A DNA stretch of 64,000 nt from Sambucus nigra. Taxonomy: Eukaryota; Streptophyta; Magnoliopsida; Dipsacales; Adoxaceae. The translations under genes and the position numbers were made by a program. The notes under the pieces were generated by a model. The model was not told the origin of the DNA and ran no database searches. It worked only from the letters and a program-made list of their open reading frames with translations. This document shows positions 32,911 through 47,007 of this stretch, piece by piece. The stretch covers positions 398,407,049 through 398,471,048 of the forward strand of contig OX422211.1 in the NCBI GenBank assembly GCA_949130495.1, written 5' to 3'. Numbering within the stretch: the stretch's first letter is position 1; each line of letters opens with the position of its first letter.

Positions 32911-35900
32911 TTGGTCCTATGGGAGGTGTTGGTGCCACCCACGGTGCCGTTCGGGGGTTGTTTTGAGTTTTCACCTTTTAACGCCAGGTTTTGCTTAAGT
33001 CTAGAAATAAGCAAATTACTGTCGTATTCTCAAATCGGGAGACCCGCGGCTGCGGGGTCAGTTCCTACGAGTTACGTTGGTCCCGTGGTAGGTGTTGGTG
33101 CCACCCACGGGGCCGTTCGGGGGCTGTTTCGAGTTTTCACCCTCTAAGGCCATGTTTTTAAGCCTAAGTCTAGAAATACGCAAATTACCGTCGTATTCTC
33201 AAACCGGGAGACCCTCAGCTGCGGGGTCAGTTCCTACGAGTTACGCTGGTCCCGTGGGTGGTGTTGGTGCCACCCACGGGGCCGTTCGGGGGTTGTTTCG
33301 AGTTTTCACCCTCTAAGGCCATGTTTTTAAGCCTAAGTCTAGAAATGAGCAAATTACTGTCGTATTCTCAAGTCGGGGGACCCGCGACTGCGGGGTCAGT
33401 TCCTACGAGTTACGTTGGTCCCGTGGGAGGTGTTGGTGCCACCCACGGGCCCGTTCGGGGGCTGTTTCGAGTTTTCACCCTCTAACGTCATGTTTTTAAA
33501 CCTAAGTCTAGAAATATGCAAATTACCGTAGTAGTCTCAAACTGGGAGACCCGCGACTACGGGGTCAGTTCCTACGAGTTACGTTGGTCCCGTGGGAGGT
33601 GTTGGTGCCACCCACGGGCCCGTTCGGGGGCTGTTTCGAGTTTTCACCTTTTAATGCCATGTTTTGCTTAAGTCTAGAAATATGCAAATTACCGTCGTAT
33701 TCTCAAACTGGGAGACCTGCGACTACGGGGTCAGTTCCTACGAGTTACGTTGGTCCCGTGTGAGGTGTTGGTGCCACCCACGGAGCCGTTCGGGGGCTGT
33801 TTCGAGTTTTCACCCTCTAACGCCATGTTTTTAAGCCTAAGTCTAGAAATAAGCGACTTACTGTCGTATTCTCAAATCGGGAGACCCGCGGCTTCGGGGT
33901 CAGTTCCTACGAGTTATGTTGGTCCCGTGGGAGGTGTTGGTGCCACCCACGGGGCCGTTCGAGGACTGTTTCGAGTTTTCACATTTTAACGGCATGTTTT
34001 TAAGCTTATGTCTAGAAATATGCAAATTACCGTCTTATTCTCAAACCGAGAAACCCCCGGCAGCGGGGTCAGTTCCTACGAGTTACGTTGGCCCCATGGG
34101 AGGTGTTGGTGCCACCCACGGGGCCGTTCGGGGGCTGTTTCGAGTTTTCACCTTTTTAACGCCATGTTTTGCTTAAGTCTAGAAATACGCAAATTACCGT
34201 CGTATTCTCAAATCGAGAAACCCGCGGCTGCGGGGTCAGTTCCTACGAGTTACGTTGGTCCCGTGGGAGGTGTTGGTGCCACCCACGGGGCCGTTCAGGG
34301 GCTGTTTCGAGTTTTCACCCTCTAACGTCATGTTTTTAAGCCTAAGTCTAGAAATATGCAAATTACTGTAGTACTCTCAAACTGGGAGACCCGCGGCTGC
34401 GGGGTCAGTTCCTACGAGTTACGTTGGTCACGTGGGAGGTGTTGGTGCCACCCACGGGGCCGTTCTGGGATTGTTTCGTGTTTTCACCTTTTAACGCCAT
34501 GTTTTACTTAAGTCTTAAAATACACAAATTACCATTGTATTCTCAAACCGGGAAACCCTCGGCTGTGGGGTCAGTTCCTACGAGTTACGTTGGTCCTGTG
34601 GGTGGTGTTGGTGCCACCCACGGGGCCGTTCGAGGGCTGTTTCCAGTTTTAACCCTCTAACGCCATGTTTTTAAGCCTAAGTCTAGAAATACGCAAATTA
34701 TCGTCGTATTCTCAAACCGGGAGGCCCGCGGCTGCGGGGTCAGTTCTTACGAGTTACGTTGGCCCTGTTGGAGGTGTTGGTGCCACCCATGGGGCCGTTC
34801 GGGGGTTGTTTTGAGATTTCACCTTTTAACGCCATGATTTGCTTAAGTCTAGAAATACGCAAATTACCGTCGTATTCTCAAATCGATAAACCCGCGGCTG
34901 CGGGGTCAGTTCCTACGAGTTACGTTGGTCCCGTGGGAGGTGTTGGTGCCACCCACGGGGCCGTTCGGGGGCTGTTTCGAGTTTTCACCCTCTAACGTCA
35001 TGTTTTTAAGCCTAAGTCTAGAAATATGCAAATTACTGTAGTACTCTCAAACTGGGAGACCCGCGGCTGCGGGGTCAGTTCCTACGAGTTACGTTGGTCA
35101 CGTGGGAGGTGTTGGTGCCACCCACGGGGCCGTTCTGGGATTGTTTTGTGTTTTCACCTTTTAACGCCATGTTTTACTTAAGTCTAGAAATACACAAATT
35201 ATCATTGTATTCTCAAACCGGGAAACCCTCGGCTGTGGGGTCAGTTCCTACGAGTTACGTTGGTCCCGTGGGTGGTGTTGGTGCCACCCATGGGGCCGTT
35301 CGAGGGCTGTTTCGAGTTTTAACCCTCTAACGCCATGTTTTTAAGCCTAAGTCTAGAAATACGCAAATTATCGTCGTATTCTCAAACCGGGAGGCCCGCG
35401 GCTGCGGGGTCAGTTCTTACGAGTTACGTTGGCCCTGTTGGTGGTGTTGGTGCCACCCACGGTGTCGTTCAGGGGCTATTTCGAGTTTTCACCTTTTAAC
35501 GCCATGTTTTGCTTAAGTCTAGAAATACGCAAATTACCGTCGTATTCTCAAACCGGGAGACCCTCAACTGCGGGGTCAGTTCCTACGAGTTACGCTGGTC
35601 CCGTGGGTGGTGTTGGTGCCACCCACGGGGCCGTTCGGGGGTTGTTTCGAGTTTTCACCCTCTAAGGCCATGTTTTTAAGCCTAAGTCTAGAAATAAGCA
35701 AATTACTGTCGTATTCTCAAATCGAGAGACCCGCGACTGCGGGGTCAGTTCCTACGAGTTACGTTGGTCCCGTGGGAGGTGTTGGTGCCACCCACGGGCC
35801 CGTTCGGGGGCTGTTTCGAGTTTTCACCCTCTAACGTCATGTTTTTAAACCTAAGTCTAGAAATACGCAAATTACCGTAGTAGTCTCAAACTGGGAGACC

Positions 35901-36771
35901 CGCGACTGCGGGGTCAGTTCCTACGAGTTACGTTGGTCCCGTGGGAGGTGTTGGTGCCACCCACGGGCCCGTTCGGGGGCTGTTTCGAGTTTTCACCTTT
36001 TAATGCCATGTTTTGCTTAAGTCTAGAAATATGCAAATTACCGTCGTATTCTCAAACTGGGAGACCTGCGACTGCAGGGTCAGTTCCTACTAGTTACGTT
36101 GGTCCCGTGGGAGGTGTTGGTGCCACCCACGGAGCCGTTCGGGGGCTGTTTCGAGTTTTCACCCTCTAACGCCATGTTTTTAAGCCTAAGTCTAGAAATA
36201 AGCAACTTACTGTCGTATTCTCAAATCGGGAGACTCGCGGCCGCGGGGTCAGTTCCTACGAGTTACGTTGGTCCCGTGGGAGGTGTTGGTGCCACCCACG
36301 GGCCCGTTCGGGGGCTGTTTCGAGTTTTCACCTTTTAATGCCATGTTTTGCTTAAGTCTAGAAATATGCAAATTACCGTCGTATTCTCAAACTGGGAGAC
36401 CTGCGACTGCAGGGTCAGTTCCTACTAGTTACGTTGGTCCCGTGGGAGGTGTTGGTGCCACCCACGGAGCCGTTCGGGGGCTGTTTCGAGTTTTCACCCT
36501 CTAACGCCATGTTTTTAAGCCTAAGTCTAGAAATAAGCAACTTACTGTCGTATTCTCAAATCGGGAGACTCGCGGCCGCGGGGTCAGTTCCTACGAGTTA
36601 CGTTGGTCCCGTGGGAGGTGTTGGTGCCACCCACGGGTCCGTTCGGGGACTGTTTCGAGTTTTCACCGTTTAACGCCATGTTTTTAAGCTTAAGTCCAGA
36701 AATACAGAAATTACTATCTTATTCTCACACCGAGGGACCCGCTGCTGTGGGGTCAGTTTCTATGAGTTACG
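32911..36771 (+). repeat. Long HOR unit 1, 3861 bp (copy 2)
   Basis: This is the counterpart of 2355-6215 at offset 30556, with the same 23-monomer order and the same B-A-B-A-A ending. A NotI site is present at 36237 and 36572, matching 5681 and 6016 in copy 1. Confidence 0.93.
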
Positions 36772-39700
36772 TTGGTCCTGTGGGAGGTGTTGGTGCCACC
36801 CACGGTGCCGTTCGGGGGTTGTTTTGAGTTTTCACCTTTTAACGCCATGTTTTGCTTAAGTCTAGAAATAAGCAAATTACTGTCGTATTCTCAAATCGGG
36901 AGACCCGCGGCTGCGGGGTCAGTTCCTACGAGTTACGTTGGTCCCGTGGTAGGTGTTGGTGCCACCCACGGGGCCGTTCGGGGGCTATTTCGAGTTTTCA
37001 CCCTCTAAGGCCATGTTTTTAAGCCTAAGTCTAGAAATACGCAAATTACCGTCGTATTCTCAAACCGGGAGACCCTCAGCTGCGGGGTCAGTTCCTACGA
37101 GTTACGCTGGTCCCGTGGGTGGTGTTGGTGCCACCCACGGGGCCGTTCGGGGGTTGTTTCGAGTTTTCACCCTCTAAGGCCATGTTTTTAAGCCTAAGTC
37201 TAGAAATAAGCAAATTACTGTCGTATTCTCAAGTCGGGGGACCCGCGACTGCGGGGTCAGTTCCTACGAGTTACGTTGGTCCCGTGGGAGGTGTTGGTGC
37301 CACCCACGGGCCCGTTCGGGGGCTGTTTCGAGTTTTCACCCTCTAACGTCATGTTTTTAAACCTAAGTCTAGAAATATGCAAATTACCGTAGTAGTCTCA
37401 AACTGGGAGACCCGCGACTACGGGGTCAGTTCCTACGAGTTACGTTGGTCCCGTGGGAGGTGTTGGTGCCACCCACGGGCCCGTTCGGGGGCTGTTTCGA
37501 GTTTTCACCTTTTAATGCCATGTTTTGCTTAAGTCTAGAAATATGCAAATTACCGTCGTATTCTCAAACTGGGAGACCTGCGACTACGGGGTCAGTTCCT
37601 ACGAGTTACGTTGGTCCCGTGGGAGGTGTTGGTGCCACCCACGGAGCTGTTCGGGGGCTGTTTCGAGTTTTCACCCTCTAACGCCATGTTTTTAAGCCTA
37701 AGTCTAGAAATAAGCAACTTACTGTCGTATTCTCAAATCGGGAGACCCGCGGCTTCGGGGTCAGTTCCTACGAGTTATGTTGGTCCCGTGGGAGGTGTTG
37801 GTGCCACCCACGGGGCCGTTCGAGGACTGTTTCGAGTTTTCACATTTTAACGGCATGTTTTTAAGCTTATGTCTAGAAATATGCAAATTACCGTCTTATT
37901 CTCAAACCGAGAAACCCGCGGCAGCGGGGTCAGTTCCTACGAGTTACGTTGGCCCCATGGGAGGTGTTGGTGCCACCCACGGGGCCGTTCGGGGGCTGTT
38001 TCGAGTTTTCAGCTTTTTAACGCCATGTTTTGCTTAAGTCTAGAAATACGCAAATTACCGTCGTATTCTCAAATCGAGAAACCCGCGGCTGCGGGGTCAG
38101 TTCCTACGAGTTACGTTGGTCCCGTGGGAGGTGTTGGTGCCACCCACGGGGCCGTTCAGGGGCTGTTTCGAGTTTTCACCCTCTAACGTCATGTTTTTAA
38201 GCCTAAGTCTAGAAATATGCAAATTACTGTAGTACTCTCAAACTGGGAGACCCGCGGCTGCGGGGTCAGTTCCTACGAGTTACGTTGGTCACGTGGGAGG
38301 TGTTGGTGCCACCCACGGGGCCGTTCTGGGATTGTTTCGTGTTTTCACCTTTTAACGCCATGTTTTACTTAAGTCTTAAAATACACAAATTACCATTGTA
38401 TTCTCAAACCGGGAAACCCTCGGCTGTGGGGTCAGTTCCTACGAGTTACGTTGGTCCTGTGGGTGGTGTTGGTGCCACCCACGGGGCCGTTCGAGGGCTG
38501 TTTCCAGTTTTAACCCTCTAACGCCATGTTTTTAAGCCTAAGTCTAGAAATACGCAAATTATCGTCGTATTCTCAAACCGGGAGGCCCGCGGCTGCGGGG
38601 TCAGTTCTTACGAGTTACGTTGGCCCTGTTGGAGGTGTTGGTGCCACCCATGGGGCCGTTCGGGGGTTGTTTTGAGATTTCACCTTTTAACGCCATGATT
38701 TGCTTAAGTCTAGAAATACGCAAATTACCGTCGTATTCTCAAATCGAGAAACCTGCGGCTGCGGGGTCAGTTCCTACGAGTTACGTTGGTCCCGTGGGAG
38801 GTGTTGGTGCCACCCACGGGGCCGTTCGGGGGCTGTTTCGAGTTTTCACCCTCTAACGTCATGTTTTTAAGCCTAAGTCTAGAAATATGCAAATTACTGT
38901 AGTACTCTCAAACTGGGAGACCCGCGGCTGCGGGGTCAGTTCCTACGAGTTACGTTGGTCACGTGGGAGGTGTTGGTGCCACCCACGGGGCCGTTCTGGG
39001 ATTGTTTTGTGTTTTCACCTTTTAACGCCATGTTTTACTTAAGTCTAGAAATACACAAATTATCATTGTATTCTCAAACCGGGAAACCCTCGGCTGTGGG
39101 GTCAGTTCCTACGAGTTACGTTGGTCCCGTGGGTGGTGTTGGTGCCACCCATGGGGCCGTTCGAGGGCTTTTTCGAGTTTTAACCCTCTAACGCCATGTT
39201 TTTAAGCCTAAGTCTAGAAATACGCAAATTATCGTCGTATTCTCAAACCGGGAGGCCCGCGGCTGCGGGGTCAGTTCTTACGAGTTACGTTGGCCCTGTT
39301 GGTGGTGTTGGTGCCACCCACGGTGTCGTTCAGGGGCTATTTCGAGTTTTCACCTTTTAACGCCATGTTTTGCTTAAGTCTAGAAATACGCAAATTACCG
39401 TCGTATTCTCAAACCGGGAGACCCTCAACTGCGGGGTCAGTTCCTACGAGTTACGCTGGTCCCGTGGGTGGTGTTGGTGCCACCCACGGGGCCGTTCGGG
39501 GGTTGTTTCGAGTTTTCACCCTCTAAGGCCATGTTTTTAAGCCTAAGTCTAGAAATAAGCAAATTACTGTCGTATTCTCAAATCGAGAGACCCGCGACTG
39601 CGGGGTCAGTTCCTACGAGTTACGTTGGTCCCGTGGGAGGTGTTGGTGCCACCCACGGGCCCGTTCGGGGGCTGTTTCGAGTTTTCACCCTCTAACGTCA

Positions 39701-40632
39701 TGTTTTTAAACCTAAGTCTAGAAATACGCAAATTACCGTAGTAGTCTCAAACTGGGAGACCCGCGACTGCGGGGTCAGTTCCTACGAGTTACGTTGGTCC
39801 CGTGGGAGGTGTTGGTGCCACCCACGGGCCCGTTCGGGGGCTGTTTCGAGTTTTCACCTTTTAATGCCATGTTTTGCTTAAGTCTAGAAATATGCAAATT
39901 ACCGTCGTATTCTCAAACTGGGAGACCTGCGACTGCAGGGTCAGTTCCTACTAGTTACGTTGGTCCCGTGGGAGGTGTTGGTGCCACCCACGGAGCCGTT
40001 CGGGGGCTGTTTCGAGTTTTCACCCTCTAACGCCATGTTTTTAAGCCTAAGTCTAGAAATAAGCAACTTACTGTCGTATTCTCAAATCGGGAGACTCGCG
40101 GCCGCGGGGTCAGTTCCTACGAGTTACGTTGGTCCCGTGGGAGGTGTTGGTGCCACCCACGGGCCCGTTCGGGGGCTGTTTCGAGTTTTCACCTTTTAAT
40201 GCCATGTTTTGCTTAAGTCTAGAAATATGCAAATTACCGTCGTATTCTCAAACTGGGAGACCTGCGACTGCAGGGTCAGTTCCTACTAGTTACGTTGGTC
40301 CCGTGGGAGGTGTTGGTGCCACCCACGGAGCCGTTCGGGGGCTGTTTCGAGTTTTCACCCTCTAACGCCATGTTTTTAAGCCTAAGTCTAGAAATAAGCA
40401 ACTTACTGTCGTATTCTCAAATCGGGAGACTCGCGGCCGCGGGGTCAGTTCCTACGAGTTACGTTGGTCCCGTGGGAGGTGTTGGTGCCACCCACGGGTC
40501 CGTTCGGGGACTGTTTCGAGTTTTCACCGTTTAACGCCATGTTTTTAAGCTTAAGTCCAGAAATACAGAAATTACTATCTTATTCTCACACCGAGGGACC
40601 CGCTGCTGTGGGGTCAGTTTCTATGAGTTACG
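36772..40632 (+). repeat. Long HOR unit 2, 3861 bp (copy 2)
   Basis: This is the counterpart of 6216-9741 but with the full B-A-B-A-A ending (39794, 39960, 40129, 40295, 40464). It is therefore 335 bp longer than its partner. It keeps the unit-2 private variants (cagcttttt near 38010, gaaacctgcgg near 38750, gggctttttcgag near 39166). NotI sites are at 40098 and 40433. Confidence 0.93.
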
Positions 40633-43600
40633 TTGGTCCTGTGGGAGGTGTTGGTGCCACCCACGGTGCCGTTCGGGGGTTGTTTTGAGTTTTCACCTTT
40701 TAACGCCATGTTTTGCTTAAGTCTAGAAATAAGCAAATTACTGTCGTATTCTCAAATCGGGAGACCCGCGGCTGCGGGGTCAGTTCCTACGAGTTACGTT
40801 GGTCCCGTGGTAGGTGTTGGTGCCACCCACGGGGCCGTTCGGGGGCTGTTTCGAGTTTTCACCCTCTAAGGCCATGTTTTTAAGCCTAAGTCTAGAAATA
40901 CGCAAATTACCGTCGTATTCTCAAACCGGGAGACCCTCAGCTGCGGGGTCAGTTCCTACGAGTTACGCTGGTCCCGTGGGTGGTGTTGGTGCCACCCACG
41001 GGGCCGTTCGGGGGTTGTTTCGAGTTTTCACCCTCTAAGGCCATGTTTTTAAGCCTAAGTCTAGAAATAAGCAAATTACTGTCGTATTCTCAAGTCGGGA
41101 GACCCGCGACTGCGGGGTCAGTTCCTACGAGTTACGTTGGTCCCGTGGGAGGTGTTGGTGCCACCCACGGGCCCGTTCGGGGGCTGTTTCGAGTTTTCAC
41201 CCTCTAACGTCATGTTTTTAAACCTAAGTCTAGAAATATGCAAATTACCGTAGTAGTCTCAAACTGGGAGACCCGCGACTGCGGGGTCAGTTCCTACGAG
41301 TTACGTTGGTCCCGTGGGAGGTGTTGGTGCCACCCACGGGCCCGTTCGGGGGCTGTTTCGAGTTTTCACCTTTTAATGCCATGTTTTGCTTAAGTCTAGA
41401 AATATGCAAATTACCGTCGTATTCTCAAACTGGGAGACCTGCGACTACGGGGTCAGTTCCTACGAGTTACGTTGGTCCCGTGGGAGGTGTTGGTGCCACC
41501 CACGGAGCCGTTCGGGGGCTGTTTCGAGTTTTCTCCATCTAACGCCATGTTTTTAAGCCTAAGTCTAGAAATAAGCAACTTACTGTCGTATTCTCAAATC
41601 GGGAGACCCGCGGCTTCGGGGTCACTTCCTACGAGTTATGTTGGTCCCGTGGGAGGTGTTGGTGCCACCCACGGGGCCGTTCGAGGACTGTTTCGAGTTT
41701 TCACATTTTAACGGCATGTTTTTAAGCTTATGTCTAGAAATATGCAAATTACCGTCTTATTCTCAAACCGAGAAACCCGCGGCAGCGGGGTCAGTTCCTA
41801 CGAGTTACGTTGGCCCCATGGGAGGTGTTGGTGCCACCCACGGGGCCGTTCGGGGGCTGTTTCGAGTTTTCACCTTTTTAACGCCATGTTTTGCTTAAGT
41901 CTAGAAATACGCAAATTACCGTCGTATTCTCAAATCGAGAAACCCGCGGCTGCGGGGTCAGTTCCTACGAGTTACGTTGGTCCCGTGGGAGGTGTTGGTG
42001 CCACCCACGGGGCCGTTCAGGGGCTGTTTCGAGTTTTCACCCTCTAACGTCATGTTTTTAAGCCTAAGTCTAGAAATATGCAAATTACTGTAGTACTCTC
42101 AAACTGGGAGACCCGCGGCTGCGGGGTCAGTTCCTACGAGTTACGTTGGTCACGTGGGAGGTGTTGGTGCCACCCACGGGGCCGTTCTGGGATTGTTTCG
42201 TGTTTTCACCTTTTAACGCCATGTTTTACTTAAGTCTTAAAATACACAAATTACCATTGTATTCTCAAACCGGGAAACCCTCGGCTGTGGGGTCAGTTCC
42301 TACGAGTTACGTTGGTCCTGTGGGTGGTGTTGGTGCCACCCACGGGGCCGTTCGAGGGCTGTTTCCAGTTTTAACCCTCTAACGCCATGTTTTTAAGCCT
42401 AAGTCTAGAAATACGCAAATTATCCTCGTATTCTCAAACCGGGAGGCCCGCGGCTGCGGGGTCAGTTCTTACGAGTTACGTTGGCCCTGTTGGAGGTGTT
42501 GGTGCCACCCATGGGGCCGTTCGGGGGTTGTTTTGAGATTTCACCTTTTAACGCCATGATTTGCTTAAGTCTAGAAATACGCAAATTACCGTCGTATTCT
42601 CAAATCGAGAAACCCGCGGCTGCGGGGTCCGTTCCTACGAGTTACGTTGGTCCCGTGGGAGGTGTTGGTGCCACCCACGGGGCCGTTCGGGGGCTGTTTC
42701 GAGTTTTCACCCTCTAACGTCATGTTTTTAAGCCTAAGTCTAGAAATATGCAAATTACTGTAGTACTCTCAAACTGGGAGACCCGCGGCTGCGGGGTCAG
42801 TTCCTACGAGTTACGTTGGTCACGTGGGAGGTGTTGGTGCCACCCACGGGGCCGTTCTGGGATTGTTTCGTGTTTTCACCTTTTAACGCCATGTTTTACT
42901 TAAGTCTAGAAATACACAAATTATCATTGTATTCTCAAACCGGGAAACCCTCGGCTGTGGGGTCAGTTCCTACGAGTTACGTTGGTCCCGTGGGTGGTGT
43001 TGGTGCCACCCATGGGGCCGTTCGAGGGCTGTTTCGAGTTTTAACCCTCTAACGCCATGTTTTTAAGCCTAAGTCTAGAAATACGCAAATTATCGTCGTA
43101 TTCTCAAACCGGGAGGCCCGCGGCTGCGGGGTCAGTTCTTACGAGTTACGTTGGCCCTGTTGGTGGTGTTGGTGCCACCCACGGTGTCGTTCAGGGGCTA
43201 TTTCGAGTTTTCAACTTTTAACGCCATGTTTTGGTTAAGTCTAGAAATACGCAAATTACCGTCGTATTCTCAAACCGGGAGACCCTCAACTGCGGGGTCA
43301 GTTCCTACGAGTTACGCTGGTCCCGTGGGTGGTGTTGGTGCCACCCACGGGGCCGTTCGGGGGTTGTTTCGAGTTTTCACCCTCTAAGGCCATGTTTTTA
43401 AGCCTAAGTCTAGAAATAAGCAAATTACTGTCGTATTCTCAAATCGAGAGACCCGCGACTGCGGGGTCAGTTCCTACGAGTTACGTTGGTCCCGTGGGAG
43501 GTGTTGGTGCCACCCACGGGCCCGTTCGGGGGGTGTTTCGAGTCTTCACCCTCTAACGTCATGTTTTTAAACCTAAGTCTAGAAATACGCAAATTACCGT

Positions 43601-43989
43601 AGTAGTCTCAAACTGGGAGACCCGCGACTGCGGGGTCAGTTCCTACGAGTTACGTTGGTCCCGTGGGAGGTGTTGGTGCCACCCACGGGCCCGTTCGGGG
43701 GCTGTTTCGAGTTTTCACCTTTTAATACCATATTTTGCTTAAGTCTAGAAATATGCAAATTACCGTCGTATTCTCAAACTGGGAGACCTGCGACTGCAGG
43801 GTCAGTTCCTACTAGTTACGTTGGTCCCGTGGGAGGTGTTGGTGCCACCCACGGAGCCGTTCGGGGGCTGTTTCGAGTTTTCACCCTCTAACGCCATGTT
43901 TTTAAGCCTAAGTCTAGAAATAAGCAACTTACTGTCGTATTCTCAAATCGGGAGACCCGCGGCTTCGGGGTCAGTTCCTACGAGTTATG
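40633..43989 (+). repeat. Long HOR unit 3, truncated (copy 2)
   Basis: This is the counterpart of 9742-13098 at offset 30891, ending at the same hybrid monomer (43821). Unit-3 private variants such as gttttctcc (near 41530) and cacttcctacg are retained, so the truncation predates the superunit duplication. Confidence 0.9.
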
Positions 43990-44324
43990 TTGGTCCCGTG
44001 GGAGGTGTTGGTGCCACCCACGGGGCCGTTCGAGGACTGTTTCGAGTTTTCACATTTTAACGGCATGTTTTTAAGCTTATGTCTAGAAATATGCAAATTA
44101 CCATCTTATTCTCAAACCGAGAAACCCGCGGCTGCGGGTCAGTTCCTACGAGTTACGTTGGTCCCGTGGGAGGTGTTGGTGCCACCCACGGGGCCGTTCG
44201 GGGGCTGTTTCGAGTTTTCACCTTTTTAATGCCATGTTTTGCTTAAGTCTAGAAATACGCAAATTACCGTTGTATTCTCAAATCGGGAGACCCTCAGCTG
44301 CGGGGTCAGTTCCTACGAGTTACT

Positions 44325-46334
44325 TTGGTCCCGTGGGAGGTGTTGGTGCCACCCACGGGGCCGTTCGGGGGTTGTTTCGAGATTTCACCTTTTAACGCCA
44401 TGTTTTGCTTAAGTCTAGAAATACGCAAATTACCGTCATATTCTCAAATCGAGAAACCCGCGGCTGCGGGGTCAGTTCCTACGAGTTACGTTGGTCCCGT
44501 GGGAGGTGTTGGTGCCACCCACGGGGCCGTTCAGGGGCTGTTTCGAGTTTTCACCCTCTAACGTCATGTTTTTAAGCCTAAGTCTAGAAATATGCAAATT
44601 ACTGTAGTACTCTCAAACTGGGAGACCCGCGGCTGCGGGGTCAGTTCCTACGAGTTACGTTGGTCACGTGGGAGGTGTTGGTGCCACCCACGGGGCCGTT
44701 CTGGGATTGTTTCGTGTTTTCACCTTTTAACGCCATGTTTTACTTAAGTCTTAAAATACACAAATTACCGTTGTATTCTCAAACCGGGAAACCCTCGGCT
44801 GTGGGGTCAGTTCCTACGAGTTACGTTGGTCCCGTGGGTGGTGTTGGTGCCACCCACGGGGCCGTTCGAGGGCTGTTTCGAGTTTTAACCCTCTAACACC
44901 ATGTTTTTAAGCCTAAGTCTAGAAATATGCAAATTATCGTCGTATTCTCAAACCGGGAGGCCCGCGGCTGCGGGGTCAGTTCTTACGAGTTACGTTGGCC
45001 CTGTTGGAGGTGTTGGTGCCACCCACGGGGCCGTTCGGGGGTTGTTTCGAGATTTCACCTTTTAACGCCATGTTTTGCTTAAGTCTAGAAATACGCAAAT
45101 TACCGTCGTATTCTCAAATCGAGAAACCCGCGGCTGCGGGGTCAGTTCCTACGAGTTACGTTGGTCCCGTGGGAGGTGTTGGTGCCACCCACGGGGCCGT
45201 TCAGGGGTTGTTTCGAGTTTTCACCCTCTAACGTCATGTTTTTAAGCCTAAGTCTAGAAATATGCAAATTACTGTAGTACTCTCAAACTGGGAGACCCGC
45301 GGCTGCGGGGTCAATTCCTACGAGTTACGTTGGTCAAGTGGGAGGTGTTGGTGCCACCCACGGGGCCGTTCTGGGATTGTTTCGTGTTTTCACCTTTTAA
45401 CGCCATGTTTTACTTAAGTCTTAAAATACACAAATTACCGTTGTATTCTCAAACCGGGAAACCCTCGGCTGTGGGGTCAGTTCCTACGAGTTACGTTGGT
45501 CCCGTGGGTGGTGTTGGTGCCACCCACGGGGCCGTTCGAGGGCTGTTTCGAGTTTTAACCCTCTAACACCATGTTTTTAAGCCTAAGTCTAGAAATATGC
45601 AAATTATCGTCGTATTCTCAAACCGGGAGGTCCGCGGCTGCGGGGTCAGTTCTTACGAGTTACGTTGGCCCTGTTGGAGGTGTTGGTGCCACCCACGGGG
45701 CCGTTCGGGGGTTGTTTCGAGATTTCACCTTTTAACGCCATGTTTTGCTTAAGTCTAGAAATACGCAAATTACCGTCGTATTCTCAAATCGAGAAACCCG
45801 CGGCTGCGGGGTCAGTTCCTACGAGTTACGTTGGTCCCGTGGGAGGTGTTGGTGCCACCCACGGGGCCGTTCGGGGGCTGTTTCGAGTTTTCACCCTCTA
45901 ACGTCATGTTTTTAAGCCTAAGTCTAGAAATATGCAAATTACTGTAGTACTCTCAAACTGGGAGACCCGCGGCTGCGGGGTCAGTTCCTACGAGTTACGT
46001 TGGTCACGTGGGAGGTGTTGGTGCCACCCACGGGGCCGTTCTGGGATTGTTTCGTGTTTTCACCTTTTAACGCCATGTTTTACTTAAGTCTAGAAATACA
46101 GAAATTATCGTTATATTCTCAAACCGGGAAACCCTCGGCTGCGGGGTCAGTTCCTACGAGTTACGTTGGTCCCGTGGGTGGTGTTGGTGCCACCCACGGG
46201 GCCGTTCGAGGGCTGTTTCGAGTTTTAACCCTCTAACGCCATGTTTTTAAGCCTAAGTCTAGAAATACGCAAATTATCGTCGTATTCTCAAACCGGGAGG
46301 CCCGCGGCTGCGGGGTCAGTTCTTACGAGTTACG
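44325..46334 (+). repeat. Tetramer HOR, three 670-bp units (copy 2)
   Basis: This is the counterpart of 13434-15443 at offset 30891, with units at 44325, 44995 and 45665. The caagtg variant of the tetramer is shared at 45335. The divergent group 46335-47007 follows as in copy 1. Confidence 0.9.
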
Positions 46335-47007
46335 TTGGCCCTGTTGGAGGTGTTGGTGCCACCCACGGTGTCGTTCAGGGGCTGTTTTGAGTTTTCACCT
46401 TTTAACGCCATGTTTTGCTTAAGTCTAAAAATACGTAAATTACCGTCGTATTCTCAAATCGAGAAACCCGCGGCTGCGGGGTCAGTTCCTACGAGTTACG
46501 TTGGTCTTGTGGGAGATGTTAGTGACACCCACGGGGCCATTCGGGGGGCGTTTCGAGTTTTTACCTTCTAATGCCATGTTTTTAATCCTAAGTCTAGAAA
46601 TACGCAAATTACCGTTGTATTCTCAAATCGGGAGACCCGTGGCTGCAGGGTCAGTTCCTACGATTTATGTTGGTACCGTGGGAGGTGTTGGTGCCACCCA
46701 CGGAGCCGTTCGGGGGCTGTTTTGAGTTTTCACCCTCTAACGCCATGTTTTTAAGCCTAGGTCTAGAAATAAGCAAATTACTGTCGTATTCTCAAATTGG
46801 GAGACCCGCGGCTCCGGGGACAGTTCCTACGAGTTACGTTGGTCCCGTGGGAGGTGTTGGTGCCACCCACAGGTCCGTTCGGGGACTATTTCGATTTTTC
46901 ACCCTCTAACGTCATGTTTTTAAGCCTAAGTCTAGAAATATGCAAATTACCGTAGTACTCTCAAACCTAGGGACCCGCGGCTGCGGGGTCAGTTCCTACG
47001 AGTTACG